Source: Solimonas sp041659605
GTDB lineage: Bacteria > Pseudomonadota > Gammaproteobacteria > Nevskiales > Nevskiaceae
NCBI GenBank assembly: GCA_041659605.1
Contig: JBAZXW010000024.1
Span: 1 to 64,000, forward strand
DNA: 64,000 bases
Reading direction: 5' to 3'
Shown: piece by piece, positions 51,449 to 60,866 of the stretch
How the letters are laid out: every line of letters starts with the position of its first letter
How positions within the stretch are numbered: the first letter of the stretch is position 1
Position numbers and translations under genes: made by a program
Notes under the pieces: model-generated
Databases searched by the model: none
What the model was told of the DNA's origin: nothing
The model's input: the letters and a program-made list of their open reading frames with translations, nothing else

Positions 51449-51985
51449 ATGAGCGGCTGCAGCTGTCTAGAAGAATCCGGCACGCACGGCTACACCGCCA
51501 TCGAGCTGCTGGTGACCATCGCGGTCCTCGCGATCGTCACGGCGTTCGCGGTCCCGGGCATGACCGCGCTGGTCGTCCGCAATCGTCTCGCCGCACAGGC
51601 CAATGAGTTCGTCGGCGCCCTCAACTACGCACGCAGCGAAGCGGTGACCCGCGGTCAGGCGGTCGCGCTGTGTCCGGCCCAGGCGCCCTACGCGGCTTGC
51701 GCCAACTCAAGCAGCTGGACGGGCGGCTGGGTCGTGTTCGCCGACGCAGGGGTGGCCAACGCCATCGACGATGCCGCCGATGTGCTTCGCGTCTTCGACG
51801 AGCTGCAGGGCGGCAGCACCCTGAATTCGCACCAGGTACAGGTCGTGCGCTATCTGCCCAATGGCTTTCTCGACACGGTCGCCAGTCCGTTCGCGCTGCG
51901 CGCCGGCCATTGCAGCGGCAACGATGTGCGTTCCATCCGCATCAGCCCGCAAGGGCGGCCGCTGGTCAGCGTGGCGGCGTGCTGA
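51449..51985 (+). CDS. fimT: GspH/FimT-family pseudopilin
   Basis: 178 residues from ATG 51449. Class III signal: a short leader ending HG, then YTAIELLVTIAVLAIVTAFA with the conserved Glu5. The rest fits GspH/FimT (LNYARSEAVTRGQAVALCP, SIRISPQGRP). First gene of the minor pilin operon. Confidence 0.85.
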   Translation: MSGCSCLEESGTHGYTAIELLVTIAVLAIVTAFAVPGMTALVVRNRLAAQANEFVGALNYARSEAVTRGQAVALCPAQAPYAACANSSSWTGGWVVFADAGVANAIDDAADVLRVFDELQGGSTLNSHQVQVVRYLPNGFLDTVASPFALRAGHCSGNDVRSIRISPQGRPLVSVAAC

Positions 51986-51999
51986 CGCGGACTGACCCG

Positions 52000-52410
52000 A
52001 TGAGCGACCAGCGCGGATTCACACTGATCGAAGTGCTCGTCACGGTCGTGATCCTTGCGATCGGCTTGCTGGGCCTCGCAAACCTGCAGACCGTTACCCT
52101 GCAGCGCGACAACGGTTCCGCGCAGCGCGTCGAGGCCCTCAACAGCGCTTACGACCTGCTCGACCGCATGCGCGCCAATCGTTCGCAGGCGCTGGCCGGC
52201 CGGTATGACGTGGAACTCGGGGCCATCCCATCGGGATCGTCGCCGGCGGAGACCGACATGCGTACGTGGAAGCAGGCATTGGCCGCAGGCCTTCCGGATG
52301 GCGACGCCAGCGTCCTGGTCCAGAACAGTGTGGTCAGCATCAACGTCGTGTGGAGCGATGTCGGCAACGCCGGCAGCCCGGTCACGCTGAACCTGCGCAC
52401 CCAACTATGA
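52000..52410 (+). CDS. pilV: Type IV pilus minor pilin PilV
   Basis: 136 residues. Prepilin peptidase site RG-FTLIEVLVTVVILAIGLLGLA; downstream NLQTVTLQRDN and LLDRMRANR are typical of PilV. The stop overlaps the pilW start (ATGA). Confidence 0.88.
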   Translation: MSDQRGFTLIEVLVTVVILAIGLLGLANLQTVTLQRDNGSAQRVEALNSAYDLLDRMRANRSQALAGRYDVELGAIPSGSSPAETDMRTWKQALAAGLPDGDASVLVQNSVVSINVVWSDVGNAGSPVTLNLRTQL

Positions 52411-53471
52411 CGCCCATGCCCGGACGACAGCGTCAACGCGGCGTCAGCCTGGTCGAACTGATGATCGGCCTCGTGCTGGGCCTCGTCGTGATGGCCGCGG
52501 TGTTCCAGATCTACCTTTCCACCCGCCGTAGCTATGTGTTGGCCGAGGCACTGGCGGCGCGACAGGAGGCCGTGCGTTACGTCACGACGGTGATATCCAA
52601 GGACGCGCGCATGGCCGGATACTTTGGCTGTCTGCGCCAAGGCGGCGAGATCACGAACACGCTCGACGCGGATCCGGGCGACTTCACTTACCGATATGGG
52701 CGGTACGTCGATGGCTTCGACGCTGACGCCGGCGCCTGGAATCCCGCGCTGCCCGGCGCGCTTGCCAATGTCGTGCCCGGAACCGACGTGCTGACGCTGC
52801 GCGGCACCTTCGGACCGGAGGTGTACATCGTCAAGGAGATGCCCGACACCTCGGCGGATCTCAAGTCCAATCCGCTCAGTCCGGCGCCGCTGGCGGATGG
52901 CAACATCGTCATGATCACCGACTGCGCGCACGCCGCGATCTTCCAGATCACGCGGTACAACCTCGACAACACCGGCGCACCCAACGCGCACTTCGGTGAT
53001 ATCCAGCACAACACTGGCAATGCAACCGAACCCGGCAACGCGGACAAGAATCTGGGGCGCCGCTACCCGGTCGGCTCGCAGATCGTGCGCATCGACACCA
53101 TCACCTATTTTATCCGCAACAGCGCCAGCGGCACTGGTCCGGCATTGTGGCGACGCATCGAGGGCGACAATCCCCCGGAGCGCGAGCTGGCCGAGGGCGT
53201 CGAAAACCTGCAGGTGCTGTATGGAGTCGATGCCAACGGCGATCGTGCTCCGGACATTTACCAGACCGCAGCCGAGATCGACGCAGTGGCGAATTGGGGG
53301 GCAATCGTGACGGTGCGAATTGCATTGCTCGTCGCCGGCACGCGCGATCACGCCGGGGACTACGACCCGCGCGAATTCGACCTGCTCGGAACGCTGATCG
53401 GGCCGTTTCAGGATGGCCGTCTGCGGCGTGTCGTCACGCTGACCCTCTCGCTGAGGAACCAGCTGCCATGA
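52407..53471 (+). CDS. pilW: Type IV pilus minor pilin PilW
   Basis: 354 residues. Prepilin site RG-VSLVELMIGLVLGLVV; RRSYVLAEALAARQEAVRY and DARMAGYFGC are family features. Translationally coupled at both ends (ATGA overlaps). Confidence 0.88.
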   Translation: MTPMPGRQRQRGVSLVELMIGLVLGLVVMAAVFQIYLSTRRSYVLAEALAARQEAVRYVTTVISKDARMAGYFGCLRQGGEITNTLDADPGDFTYRYGRYVDGFDADAGAWNPALPGALANVVPGTDVLTLRGTFGPEVYIVKEMPDTSADLKSNPLSPAPLADGNIVMITDCAHAAIFQITRYNLDNTGAPNAHFGDIQHNTGNATEPGNADKNLGRRYPVGSQIVRIDTITYFIRNSASGTGPALWRRIEGDNPPERELAEGVENLQVLYGVDANGDRAPDIYQTAAEIDAVANWGAIVTVRIALLVAGTRDHAGDYDPREFDLLGTLIGPFQDGRLRRVVTLTLSLRNQLP

Positions 53472-54067
53472 ATCGCTCGCGCCCACCACATCGTCGCTTC
53501 CGGCAGAAGGGCGTAGTCCTCGTCGTCGGCCTGATCCTGCTGCTGGTGCTGACGCTGCTCAGCGTCGGCGCGATGCGTTCCGCCGTGCTCGAAGAGCGCA
53601 TGACCAACAACACGCAGGACTTGCAGATCGCGTTCCAGTTCGCCGAGGCGGCACTGCGCGAAGCCGAAGCCCTGCTGCAGTTGCCGGCTCTACCGGCGTT
53701 CAACAATACCAACGGACTTTATGTCTATCAGCCGCCCACCGATGCCGACACCCGCTACCAGGCGCTGTGGGACATGGCCGGCACACAGTGGCGCGACGCC
53801 ACGATCACCGGCGACGCCGCCCTCGGCCGTGCCCGCGCCCAGTACCTCATCGAACAGGTTCAGCCACCGCCGCCGCCGGCGGAGCCGGCGCTGTCCTGCG
53901 AAATCATCGGCGGTGGCGGCTCGACGGGAAGCGGGAGTCTGGGATCGGATAACGAGATAGAGGTCCGCAACGCAACCTGCTACCGCATCACCGCCCGCGC
54001 CTGGGGCGCCACCGGCGCGGACAATCCCACGCCGATGGTCATCCTCCAGTCCACGTTCCAGCGCTGA
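53468..54067 (+). CDS. pilX: Type IV pilus minor pilin PilX
   Basis: 199 residues. N-terminal KGVVLVVGLILLLVLTLLSVG lacks Glu5, as is usual for PilX, followed by MRSAVLEERMTNNTQD and FQFAEAALREAE, which are diagnostic. The Gly/Pro-rich C-terminus is lineage-specific. Confidence 0.88.
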   Translation: MNRSRPPHRRFRQKGVVLVVGLILLLVLTLLSVGAMRSAVLEERMTNNTQDLQIAFQFAEAALREAEALLQLPALPAFNNTNGLYVYQPPTDADTRYQALWDMAGTQWRDATITGDAALGRARAQYLIEQVQPPPPPAEPALSCEIIGGGGSTGSGSLGSDNEIEVRNATCYRITARAWGATGADNPTPMVILQSTFQR

Positions 54068-54078
54068 GGAGCCCCGCA

Positions 54079-57000
54079 ATGAAGCATCTATTGTCCGTGC
54101 TGCGCCTGATCGCTGCGTTGTTCGTGGCCATGGGTGCGACCGGTTCCGCATACGCGCAAATCGCGCTCTCCGACACGCCGCTGTTCCTCTCCACGTCGGT
54201 CACGCCCAACGTGATGCTGCTGTTCGACAACTCGGGCAGCATGGACAACATGATCTGGGCCGACAGCTTTGATCCCGGCGCTGCCTATACCGATTGGAGT
54301 CGAAGCTGCAACAGCAACAATTCCTGCTGGAGCGCAAGTAGCGGCAATGTGTTCTTGAGCAATGTTCCAAAAGGCAATTGCCCGAATGGATACAAGCAGG
54401 GGCGACGTTCAAGTGGCACCAGGCGATGCCTGCGACTTCCGGATCCCATCGGCAGCGGCAACACCCGCTACAACGGCGCATATCTCAATTACCTGTTCGA
54501 GACCTATGGCCAGAACTGCCCCGCTTCGGGCAGTTGCAGCAGCAAGAGCGTCGATCTGACCACAGGGACGATTCCTCTCGATACGCGGCTGATGACCGCA
54601 AAGGACGTCTCCACGACGCTGGTCAGCGACAATTCCGAACTGCGTTGGGGTCTCTCCCGTTTCAATCAGCCTGACGGCAACAACAATGCTCCCGGCGGTC
54701 GCGTCGTGCAGAATTGCGGCGCCTCGATTGCCTCGATCAGTAGCGGCATCAGTGGCCTCAACGCCGACTCGAACACGCCGCTGGCCGAAACCTTCTACGA
54801 GATCACCCGTTATTTTCGAGGCCTGTCGTCCCATTACAACAGCGGCGTGAGCTATACGAGTCCGATCCAGTACCGCTGCCAGAAGAACTTCGCCATCGTC
54901 GTCACCGACGGCTTCCCCACCTACGACAACAGCTTTCCCACGGACGACCCCGACGACGCCACCGATACGGCGCGTGCCTTGCCGAACTGGGACAACCTTG
55001 CGCCGTCGACGGCGCAGTCGGACTATCCTTTGTTTCCGCAGTATTCCGACGGATTTAATCCATCTGGCAGCGAAGGCAACGAGGCCTACACGCTGTTCCT
55101 GGACGATATGGCAAAGTTCGGCTACGACACCGATCTGCGCACGTCGGGAAACGATCTGACCGGCACGAGTTATAACGACACCGGCTTCCGGGTCCAGCGG
55201 CTGCAGACCTTCACGGTTGGCCTTGCCCTCAACAACCAGATGCTGCGCGACGCTGCCGACTACGGCGGCGGCAAGGCCTATACCGCAAACACATCGGCCC
55301 AGCTGCGCGAAGCGCTGCAACGTACGATCAAGGAGATCGCGGCGGTCACCAGCGCCGCAGCATCCATTGCCACCAACTCGACGCGACTGACTGCGGATAC
55401 AGCCATCTATCAAGCGCGTTTCCGTACTGGCGACTGGAGCGGCCAGTTGCTTTCCTTGCCGATCAAGGCCGACGGACAGGTCGGCGATCCGCTGTGGGAT
55501 GCGGCGCAGCAGATGCCGGCTGCGGCCGTTCGCCTGATCACCACCTACGACTCGACTGCGCCCAATCCCGGCAAGCGCTTCGAGTGGAACCAGCTCAATG
55601 CCGCGCAACAAGACGCACTCGGCCGCAACACCGCCGGCACGGCCGACGGCAACGGGGAGGCACGGCTGAACTACCTGCGCGGTGATCGCGGCAACGAAGG
55701 AGCGGGCCTGAACTTTCGCGTGCGCGGTTCGGTGCTCGGTGACATCGTCAATTCGGATCCCGCTTTCGTCGGCCAGCAGAACTACGGCTTCGACGCGCTT
55801 CCCGGCAGCGAGGGATCGAGCTACAAGTCATTTCGCCAGAGTGCGGCATACCTCAGTCGGCCGTCGATGATCTATGTCGGCGCCAACGACGGCATGCTGC
55901 ACGGTTTCCGCGCAACCGACGGGCGCGAACTGCTGGCCCATGTGCCGAGCCAGGTCTACGCGCGGCTCAGTGCACTGACCGATTTGGCCTACAACGACAA
56001 CCACCAGTACCTGGTCGATGGCTCGACCAAGACGCTCGATGCCCATGTCGGCGGCAGCTGGAAAACCATTCTGGTCGGCGCACTGGGCGGCGGCGGCCGC
56101 GGGGTATTCGCGCTCGACGTCACCGATCCCGCAACATTTGGCACCGGCAGTCTGATGTGGGAGTTCACCTCGGCGCAGGATGTCGATATGGGCTATTCAT
56201 ACGCACAGCCGACAATCGCCCGCCTGGAAGATGGGCATTGGGTCGCGGTCGTCGCCAATGGCTACAACAGCAGCAACGGGCACGCCGTGCTGTTCGTGCT
56301 CGATCTCGAAGACGGATCGGTGCTCAAGAAGTTCGATACCGGCGTCGGCGGCAACAATGGCCTGTCTTCACCGATTCCGGTCGATATCGACGGCGATCGC
56401 ATCACCGATCTGATTTACGCCGGCGACCTCCAGGGCAACATGTGGAAATTCGATGTGCGCGGCAACAGCTCCGCGGACTGGAAGATCGGATTCGGCACGG
56501 CCGCAAGCCCCCAGCCGCTGTTCACGGCCTGCAGCGACGATCCCTGTACCAGCAGCAATCGCCAGCCGATCACTGCGCGCCCCGAAGTGGGCCTCAACAA
56601 AGCCGATGTCAGCGGCTATGATGGCTTCGTCGTCAACTTCGGCACCGGCCGCTACTTTGCGGTTGGCGACAACACCGCGACCAGTCAGACCAACACGTTC
56701 TACGGCATCTTCGACCTCGACAACGGCGCAGGTACGTCCGGGATCGACGGCAGAAACGACCTGCTGCGTCAGGAAGTCATCGCAGTTCGGACGCTAAGCT
56801 TCCCCAACGGGATCACCGAGGACGTCCGCGTGACCAGTGCCAACAGCCTGAATGGCGAGCGTGGCTGGTACCTCGATCTGCCGCTGACCGGCGAGCGGCA
56901 GGTCAGCACGCCGATCCTGCGCAACGGCTCGATCATTTTCACGACGCTGATTCCCAACACGGCAGCCTGTGCTTTCGGCGGCGACAGCTTCCTGATGGAA

Positions 57001-57267
57001 GTCAACGCGCTGACCGGCAGCCGCCTCGACGAAACGCCGTTCGACCTGAACCGCGATCGGGCCTTCAACGAGGACGACTATGCCGACGGCTTGCCCGTCA
57101 GCGGGCGCCGTTCGAGCGCCGGCATCATCAAGACGCCTGCGATCATTTCGGCGGCCGGCTTCGAGATCAAGCTCGCCAGCGGCACGACGGGTGGCATCGA
57201 TACCACGTACGAACAGCCGCCAGGGCCCGATGTCGGTGGGCGGCTGTCATGGCGCCAGATGCAGTGA
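54079..57267 (+). CDS. pilY1: PilY1-type pilus-tip adhesin/assembly protein
   Basis: 1062 residues with a signal peptide ending AYA. N-terminal vWA-like MIDAS (LLFDNSGSM). The C-terminal PilY1 propeller has VGANDGMLHGF, DVTDPATFG and a calcium loop DIDGDRITD; a second EF-type loop DLNRDRAFNEDDY lies near the C-terminus. PilY1 sits at the pilus tip and controls extension/retraction and adhesion. It starts 11 bp after pilX and its 3' end overlaps pilE by 19 bp. Confidence 0.93.
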   Translation: MKHLLSVLRLIAALFVAMGATGSAYAQIALSDTPLFLSTSVTPNVMLLFDNSGSMDNMIWADSFDPGAAYTDWSRSCNSNNSCWSASSGNVFLSNVPKGNCPNGYKQGRRSSGTRRCLRLPDPIGSGNTRYNGAYLNYLFETYGQNCPASGSCSSKSVDLTTGTIPLDTRLMTAKDVSTTLVSDNSELRWGLSRFNQPDGNNNAPGGRVVQNCGASIASISSGISGLNADSNTPLAETFYEITRYFRGLSSHYNSGVSYTSPIQYRCQKNFAIVVTDGFPTYDNSFPTDDPDDATDTARALPNWDNLAPSTAQSDYPLFPQYSDGFNPSGSEGNEAYTLFLDDMAKFGYDTDLRTSGNDLTGTSYNDTGFRVQRLQTFTVGLALNNQMLRDAADYGGGKAYTANTSAQLREALQRTIKEIAAVTSAAASIATNSTRLTADTAIYQARFRTGDWSGQLLSLPIKADGQVGDPLWDAAQQMPAAAVRLITTYDSTAPNPGKRFEWNQLNAAQQDALGRNTAGTADGNGEARLNYLRGDRGNEGAGLNFRVRGSVLGDIVNSDPAFVGQQNYGFDALPGSEGSSYKSFRQSAAYLSRPSMIYVGANDGMLHGFRATDGRELLAHVPSQVYARLSALTDLAYNDNHQYLVDGSTKTLDAHVGGSWKTILVGALGGGGRGVFALDVTDPATFGTGSLMWEFTSAQDVDMGYSYAQPTIARLEDGHWVAVVANGYNSSNGHAVLFVLDLEDGSVLKKFDTGVGGNNGLSSPIPVDIDGDRITDLIYAGDLQGNMWKFDVRGNSSADWKIGFGTAASPQPLFTACSDDPCTSSNRQPITARPEVGLNKADVSGYDGFVVNFGTGRYFAVGDNTATSQTNTFYGIFDLDNGAGTSGIDGRNDLLRQEVIAVRTLSFPNGITEDVRVTSANSLNGERGWYLDLPLTGERQVSTPILRNGSIIFTTLIPNTAACAFGGDSFLMEVNALTGSRLDETPFDLNRDRAFNEDDYADGLPVSGRRSSAGIIKTPAIISAAGFEIKLASGTTGGIDTTYEQPPGPDVGGRLSWRQMQ

Positions 57268-57668
57268 GAAAACGTTCGTGCGGCTTCTCGCTGATCGAGC
57301 TGATGATCGCAGTTGCGATCGTCGGCATACTCGCGGCCATCGCGCTGCCGAGCTATCAGAACAGCGTCCGCAAGTCACGTCGCGCCGATGCCAAAGTCGC
57401 GCTGACCGACACCGCGCAGCGCCTCGAACGCTGCCTGACGCAATACGGCACCTACGACAACGGCAACTGCACGGTCGCGGCGGCGTTCGACAGCCCGGAG
57501 GCCTACTACACGATCTCGACCAACATCGGCCGCATGAATTACACGCTCACCGCTACTGCGCAGGGCCAGCAGTTGAGGGATGAAGCCTGTGCGCGTTTCA
57601 CCCTCGACAATCGCGGTGCCAAAACGGCTTTCAACGGCGACGGCGCGGCGGCGACGGACTGTTGGTAG
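57249..57668 (+). CDS. pilE: PilE-type type IV (pseudo)pilin
   Basis: 139 residues. Prepilin site CG-FSLIELMIAVAIVGILAAIA, then LPSYQNSVRKSRRADAKVAL, typical of PilE, and two C-terminal Cys (CARFTL, TDCW) that would form the D-loop. Last gene of the minor pilin operon; its start lies inside pilY1. Confidence 0.9.
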   Translation: MAPDAVRKRSCGFSLIELMIAVAIVGILAAIALPSYQNSVRKSRRADAKVALTDTAQRLERCLTQYGTYDNGNCTVAAAFDSPEAYYTISTNIGRMNYTLTATAQGQQLRDEACARFTLDNRGAKTAFNGDGAAATDCW

Positions 57669-57697
57669 CGAATGGCGCTGCAGTCGGGAGTCTATTT

Positions 57698-57771
57698 GTA
57701 GGAGCGGCCCATGCCCGCGATACTTTTCCGTGCGGCGCGCACGCCGCATCGCGGACATGAGCCGCTCCTAC
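57698..57771. repeat. REP-like palindromic element (type A)
   Basis: GTAGGAGCGGCC (57698-57709) and its near-complement GCCGCTCCTAC (to 57771) flank inner palindromes (GCGGCG / CGCCGC). Second copy of the type seen at 35619; located after pilE between convergent genes. Confidence 0.8.
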
Positions 57772-57789
57772 AACGGCATGTGCTGCGAC

Positions 57790-58236
57790 TCAGGTCGCCT
57801 CATCCGGCGCAATACGCTCACATGCGCGGATCATCGCGCGCACATCCTCGGGGATCGGCTGCGCCTTCTGTCTGGTGTAGTCGAACCATACGACGACGCC
57901 GCGCGTCACCGCGACCAGCTGTCCGTCGACGAACATGCCGGCGAGCGTGTTCATGCTGCTGCGGCCCAGACGCGCGATGCGGAAGCCGACCTTCAGCTTC
58001 GACGGATGATGCAGCTGGGCGACGAAGTCGCATTCGATGCGCGCGAGAATCAGGCCGCGCGACTTCCAGAATTCCGGGTCCAAGCGCATCAGCTCGCCGA
58101 AGTAATCCAGCCGCGCACTCTCGTCGAAGGTGAAGAAGCGCGTGTTGTTGACGTGCCCAAGCGCGTCGAGGTCGGACCAGCGGGTTTCGATCTCGATCAC
58201 GTGGCCGAAGTCATCCAGCCGGATGCTGTCTTTCAT
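57790..58236 (-). CDS. Hotdog-fold acyl-CoA thioesterase
   Basis: 148 residues. 4HBT/YbgC-type motif RWSDLDALGHVNNTRFFTF with the catalytic Asp, and a C-terminal VVVWFDYTRQKA. Hydrolyses acyl-CoA thioesters; substrate unknown. Its start codon overlaps the stop of the upstream DUF1289 gene. Confidence 0.85.
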   Translation of the reverse strand: MKDSIRLDDFGHVIEIETRWSDLDALGHVNNTRFFTFDESARLDYFGELMRLDPEFWKSRGLILARIECDFVAQLHHPSKLKVGFRIARLGRSSMNTLAGMFVDGQLVAVTRGVVVWFDYTRQKAQPIPEDVRAMIRACERIAPDEAT

Positions 58237-58430
58237 CGCTTGTTTTCCTTCTTCAGCCGCGTCTCGGCCCGTCGGCGGATCTCCAGCTTGCGATCGCGCG
58301 GTGCGGCCGACCACTCCGCGATCTCCCCCAGGCTGCGGCCGCAACCGGTGCAGACCTGCTGCGGATCGAGCGCACAGACGCCGACGCACGGAGAAGGCAC
58401 TTCACCGGGTGGTGGTGGGTGAACGGGCAT
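58233..58430 (-). CDS. DUF1289 domain protein
   Basis: 65 residues: PSPCVGVCALDPQQVCTGCGRSL has the four-Cys pattern C-x3-C-x7-C-x2-C of DUF1289, followed by a Trp-containing IAEWSAAPRDRKLEI and a basic tail. Probably binds metal; function unknown. Overlaps the thioesterase start by 4 bp. Confidence 0.88.
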   Translation of the reverse strand: MPVHPPPPGEVPSPCVGVCALDPQQVCTGCGRSLGEIAEWSAAPRDRKLEIRRRAETRLKKENKR

Positions 58431-58464
58431 GATCAAAGTTGCAACCGGGCGCACTTTCGAACGG

Positions 58465-58500
58465 CGAAAAGCAATGCGGCCATCCTGAAGATGGCCGCAT
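58465..58500 (-). terminator. Rho-independent terminator for the OmpA-family gene
   Basis: ATGCGGCCATC / GATGGCCGCAT eleven-bp stem with a 5-nt loop, then TTTTCG on the minus strand, 23 bp after the stop codon. Confidence 0.85.
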
Positions 58501-58522
58501 GCTTCAGTCTGCCGGGACTTTA

Positions 58523-59743
58523 TCAGTCGCCGATAACCTTGAACTCCACGCGCCGATTCTGCGCGCGGCCCTCTTCCGATTCGTTCGTCGCGATCGGCGT
58601 GAACTCGCCGTAGCCCATCGCCACCAGGCGGTCGCCATCGACGCCGCGCGAAATGAGGAACTGGCGCACCGCTTCCGCGCGCTCCTGCGACAGCACGTTG
58701 TTGTAGGCGTCGTTGCCGATGTTGTCGGTGTGTCCGCCGATCTCGATGCGCGTGCCCGGCTGCGCTTTGAGCGATTCGGCGACGGCTTCGAGCGCCGAAC
58801 GCGAGCTGTCGGCCAGGATCGCGTCGTCGGTGCCGAAGCTGACGCCGCTGAGCACCATGCCCTGCGCGGCGACGCAGCCGGTTGCATCGACAGCAACGCC
58901 GGGCGGCGTGCCCGGGCAGCGGTCCGCTGCGTCGGGAACACCGTCGCCGTCGGCGTCGGCGGACAGATCGATCGGGCAACCGCGCACATCGACGGTCGTG
59001 CCGACCGGAGTGGCCGGGCATTGATCGAGACTGTCCAGCACCGCATCGGCGTCGGAGTCGGTGCCGCAGTCGCTACGGCCCGTCACCGGATCGACGACCG
59101 CCAGCGCGCACTCGGCCGCGACCGGCGCCGGAGCGGCGCGATCGCCGACCGCAAACAGCGGCGTCAGCGGCAGCTGCAGACCCAAGCTGATGCGATAGTC
59201 GATCAGCACGTCCTCGCCGGGGACCGACTTGTCGTTGTCCTGGCCCAGAACCCGCGCCTCGGCACGAGCGGCCAGGCCATTCCAGTTCAGCGGAAACAGC
59301 ACACCGGCGCCCAGATTGATGCCGAAGTGCTCGTGCTCCTCGCCAGCGACGTCGTCCTGGACGACGCCCAGACCGGCGAGCATGAAGGGCTTGAAGCGCG
59401 GGCCGACGCTGGCGTCGTCGCCCCAGCCGAAGAGGCCGAAGTCGTAAACCAGGTCGAGCACCAGTCCGCGCTGATAGTCGGATTTTCCGTCGATGTCGCG
59501 ATCCCGCTGCAGCGCGTGCAGCGTCGCTTCCGCAGCCCAGTTCGCATAGCCGTACTCGGTCAGCGGCCAGCCGAAGCGCGCTTCGCCGCCCAGGCCATCT
59601 TCGGAATTGCGGACGCTGTCGCCGAATTCGTAGGAAAACGCACCCGCCACATACGGGATGTCGTAGTCATCGACGGTCACGGCCTGTGACGTACCGGCCC
59701 ACAACGTCATCATGGCCGCAGCGGAAATCAACTTCATACGCAT
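58523..59743 (-). CDS. OmpA-family protein with TSP3-type calcium repeats
   Basis: 406 residues from ATG 59743 (MRMKLIS), with GGGGAC upstream; a longer start at 59779 is less likely. Signal peptide ending SQA, an N-terminal beta-barrel (YVAGAFSYEFGDS ... YRISLGLQLPL), a linker with thrombospondin-type repeats (DSDADAVLDSLDQCP, DADGDGVPDAADRCP), and a C-terminal OmpA domain binding peptidoglycan (IEIGGHTDNIGNDAYN, RAEAVRQFL, NRRVEF). Anchors the outer membrane to the wall. Confidence 0.9.
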   Translation of the reverse strand: MRMKLISAAAMMTLWAGTSQAVTVDDYDIPYVAGAFSYEFGDSVRNSEDGLGGEARFGWPLTEYGYANWAAEATLHALQRDRDIDGKSDYQRGLVLDLVYDFGLFGWGDDASVGPRFKPFMLAGLGVVQDDVAGEEHEHFGINLGAGVLFPLNWNGLAARAEARVLGQDNDKSVPGEDVLIDYRISLGLQLPLTPLFAVGDRAAPAPVAAECALAVVDPVTGRSDCGTDSDADAVLDSLDQCPATPVGTTVDVRGCPIDLSADADGDGVPDAADRCPGTPPGVAVDATGCVAAQGMVLSGVSFGTDDAILADSSRSALEAVAESLKAQPGTRIEIGGHTDNIGNDAYNNVLSQERAEAVRQFLISRGVDGDRLVAMGYGEFTPIATNESEEGRAQNRRVEFKVIGD

Positions 59744-59853
59744 AATCGTCCCCGAAATGTGTTTTGTTTGGCTCTTCATGACGATCGCGGATCATCAAGC
59801 AGCAGATTGACTGTACTGGATTGCCGTTTACAGCGGCAACCGCCGACCGCGCA

Positions 59854-60864
59854 TCAGCCGCGCAGGGCCGCAGCGCATTCCGCGATCAGCGCCGGTCCGC
59901 GGTAGATGAAGCCGCTATAGATCTGGACCAGATCGGCGCCCGCGCCCCGCTTACTGCGTGCATCCTCGCCACTGAGGATGCCGCCGACGCCGATCAGCGG
60001 GAAGTCGGGCCCCACGCGCTCGCGCAAGCGCCGCAGCACCGCATCGGCCAGCGGTCGCAACGGGGCACCCGACAGCCCGCCGGTCTCGGCCGCCAGCGGC
60101 TCGCCTTCGAGGCCGGGCCGCGTGATGGTCGTGTTGGTCGCAATCAGCCCGTCGATGCCGGTTTCACGCGCGACGACGGCAATGCTGTCGAGCTGGGCAT
60201 CGGTCACGTCGGGCGCGATCTTCACCAGGATCGGCGTGCGCTTGCCGTGCTGCTGCGCGAGCGTGTGCGCCTCGTCCCGCAGCGCGCTGAGCAAGGCTCG
60301 CAGATTGGCCTCGTCCTGCAGGTCGCGCAGGTTCTTGGTGTTCGGCGATGAAATGTTGACGGTCACGTAGGACGCCGGCGCATAGACCTTGCGCAGGCAG
60401 TGCAGATAGTCGTCCTGCGCACGCTCGATCGGCGTGTCGAAGTTCTTGCCGATGTTGATGCCGAGCACACCGCGGTAGCCGGACGCCGCGACCTGCCGCA
60501 GCAGATGATCGACGCCCTTGTTGTTGAAACCGAGGCGGTTGATCAGCGCTTGCCGCGCCGGAAGCCGGAACATGCGCGGCCTGGGATTGCCCGGCTGCGG
60601 CCGTGGCGTCACCGTGCCGACTTCCACGAAACCGAAGCCCAGCGCCTGCCAGGCGCGCAGGCACTCGCCGTTCTTGTCCAGGCCGGCGGCGAGGCCGACT
60701 CGGTTGGGAAAGCGCAGACCCAGCAACTCGACCGGCGAGTCCGGCACCGCCCTGCAGAACGGCGCGGTCGACAGTCGCGGAAATCGGCGGAACAAATCGA
60801 GCGTCAGCTCGTGAGCGGTCTCGGCGTCGAGCTGGAACAGGACGTCGCGGGCGATGCGGTACAT
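59854..60864 (-). CDS. pyrD: Dihydroorotate dehydrogenase (quinone)
   Basis: 336 residues, class 2 enzyme. N-terminal membrane-associating helix region, FPNRVGLAAGLDKNGE, VTVNISSPNTKNLRDLQ (catalytic Ser), LVKIAPD, ATNTTITR and GVGGILSGEDA (FMN phosphate). Fourth step of pyrimidine synthesis. Confidence 0.96.
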   Translation of the reverse strand: MYRIARDVLFQLDAETAHELTLDLFRRFPRLSTAPFCRAVPDSPVELLGLRFPNRVGLAAGLDKNGECLRAWQALGFGFVEVGTVTPRPQPGNPRPRMFRLPARQALINRLGFNNKGVDHLLRQVAASGYRGVLGINIGKNFDTPIERAQDDYLHCLRKVYAPASYVTVNISSPNTKNLRDLQDEANLRALLSALRDEAHTLAQQHGKRTPILVKIAPDVTDAQLDSIAVVARETGIDGLIATNTTITRPGLEGEPLAAETGGLSGAPLRPLADAVLRRLRERVGPDFPLIGVGGILSGEDARSKRGAGADLVQIYSGFIYRGPALIAECAAALRG

Positions 60865-60866
60865 GG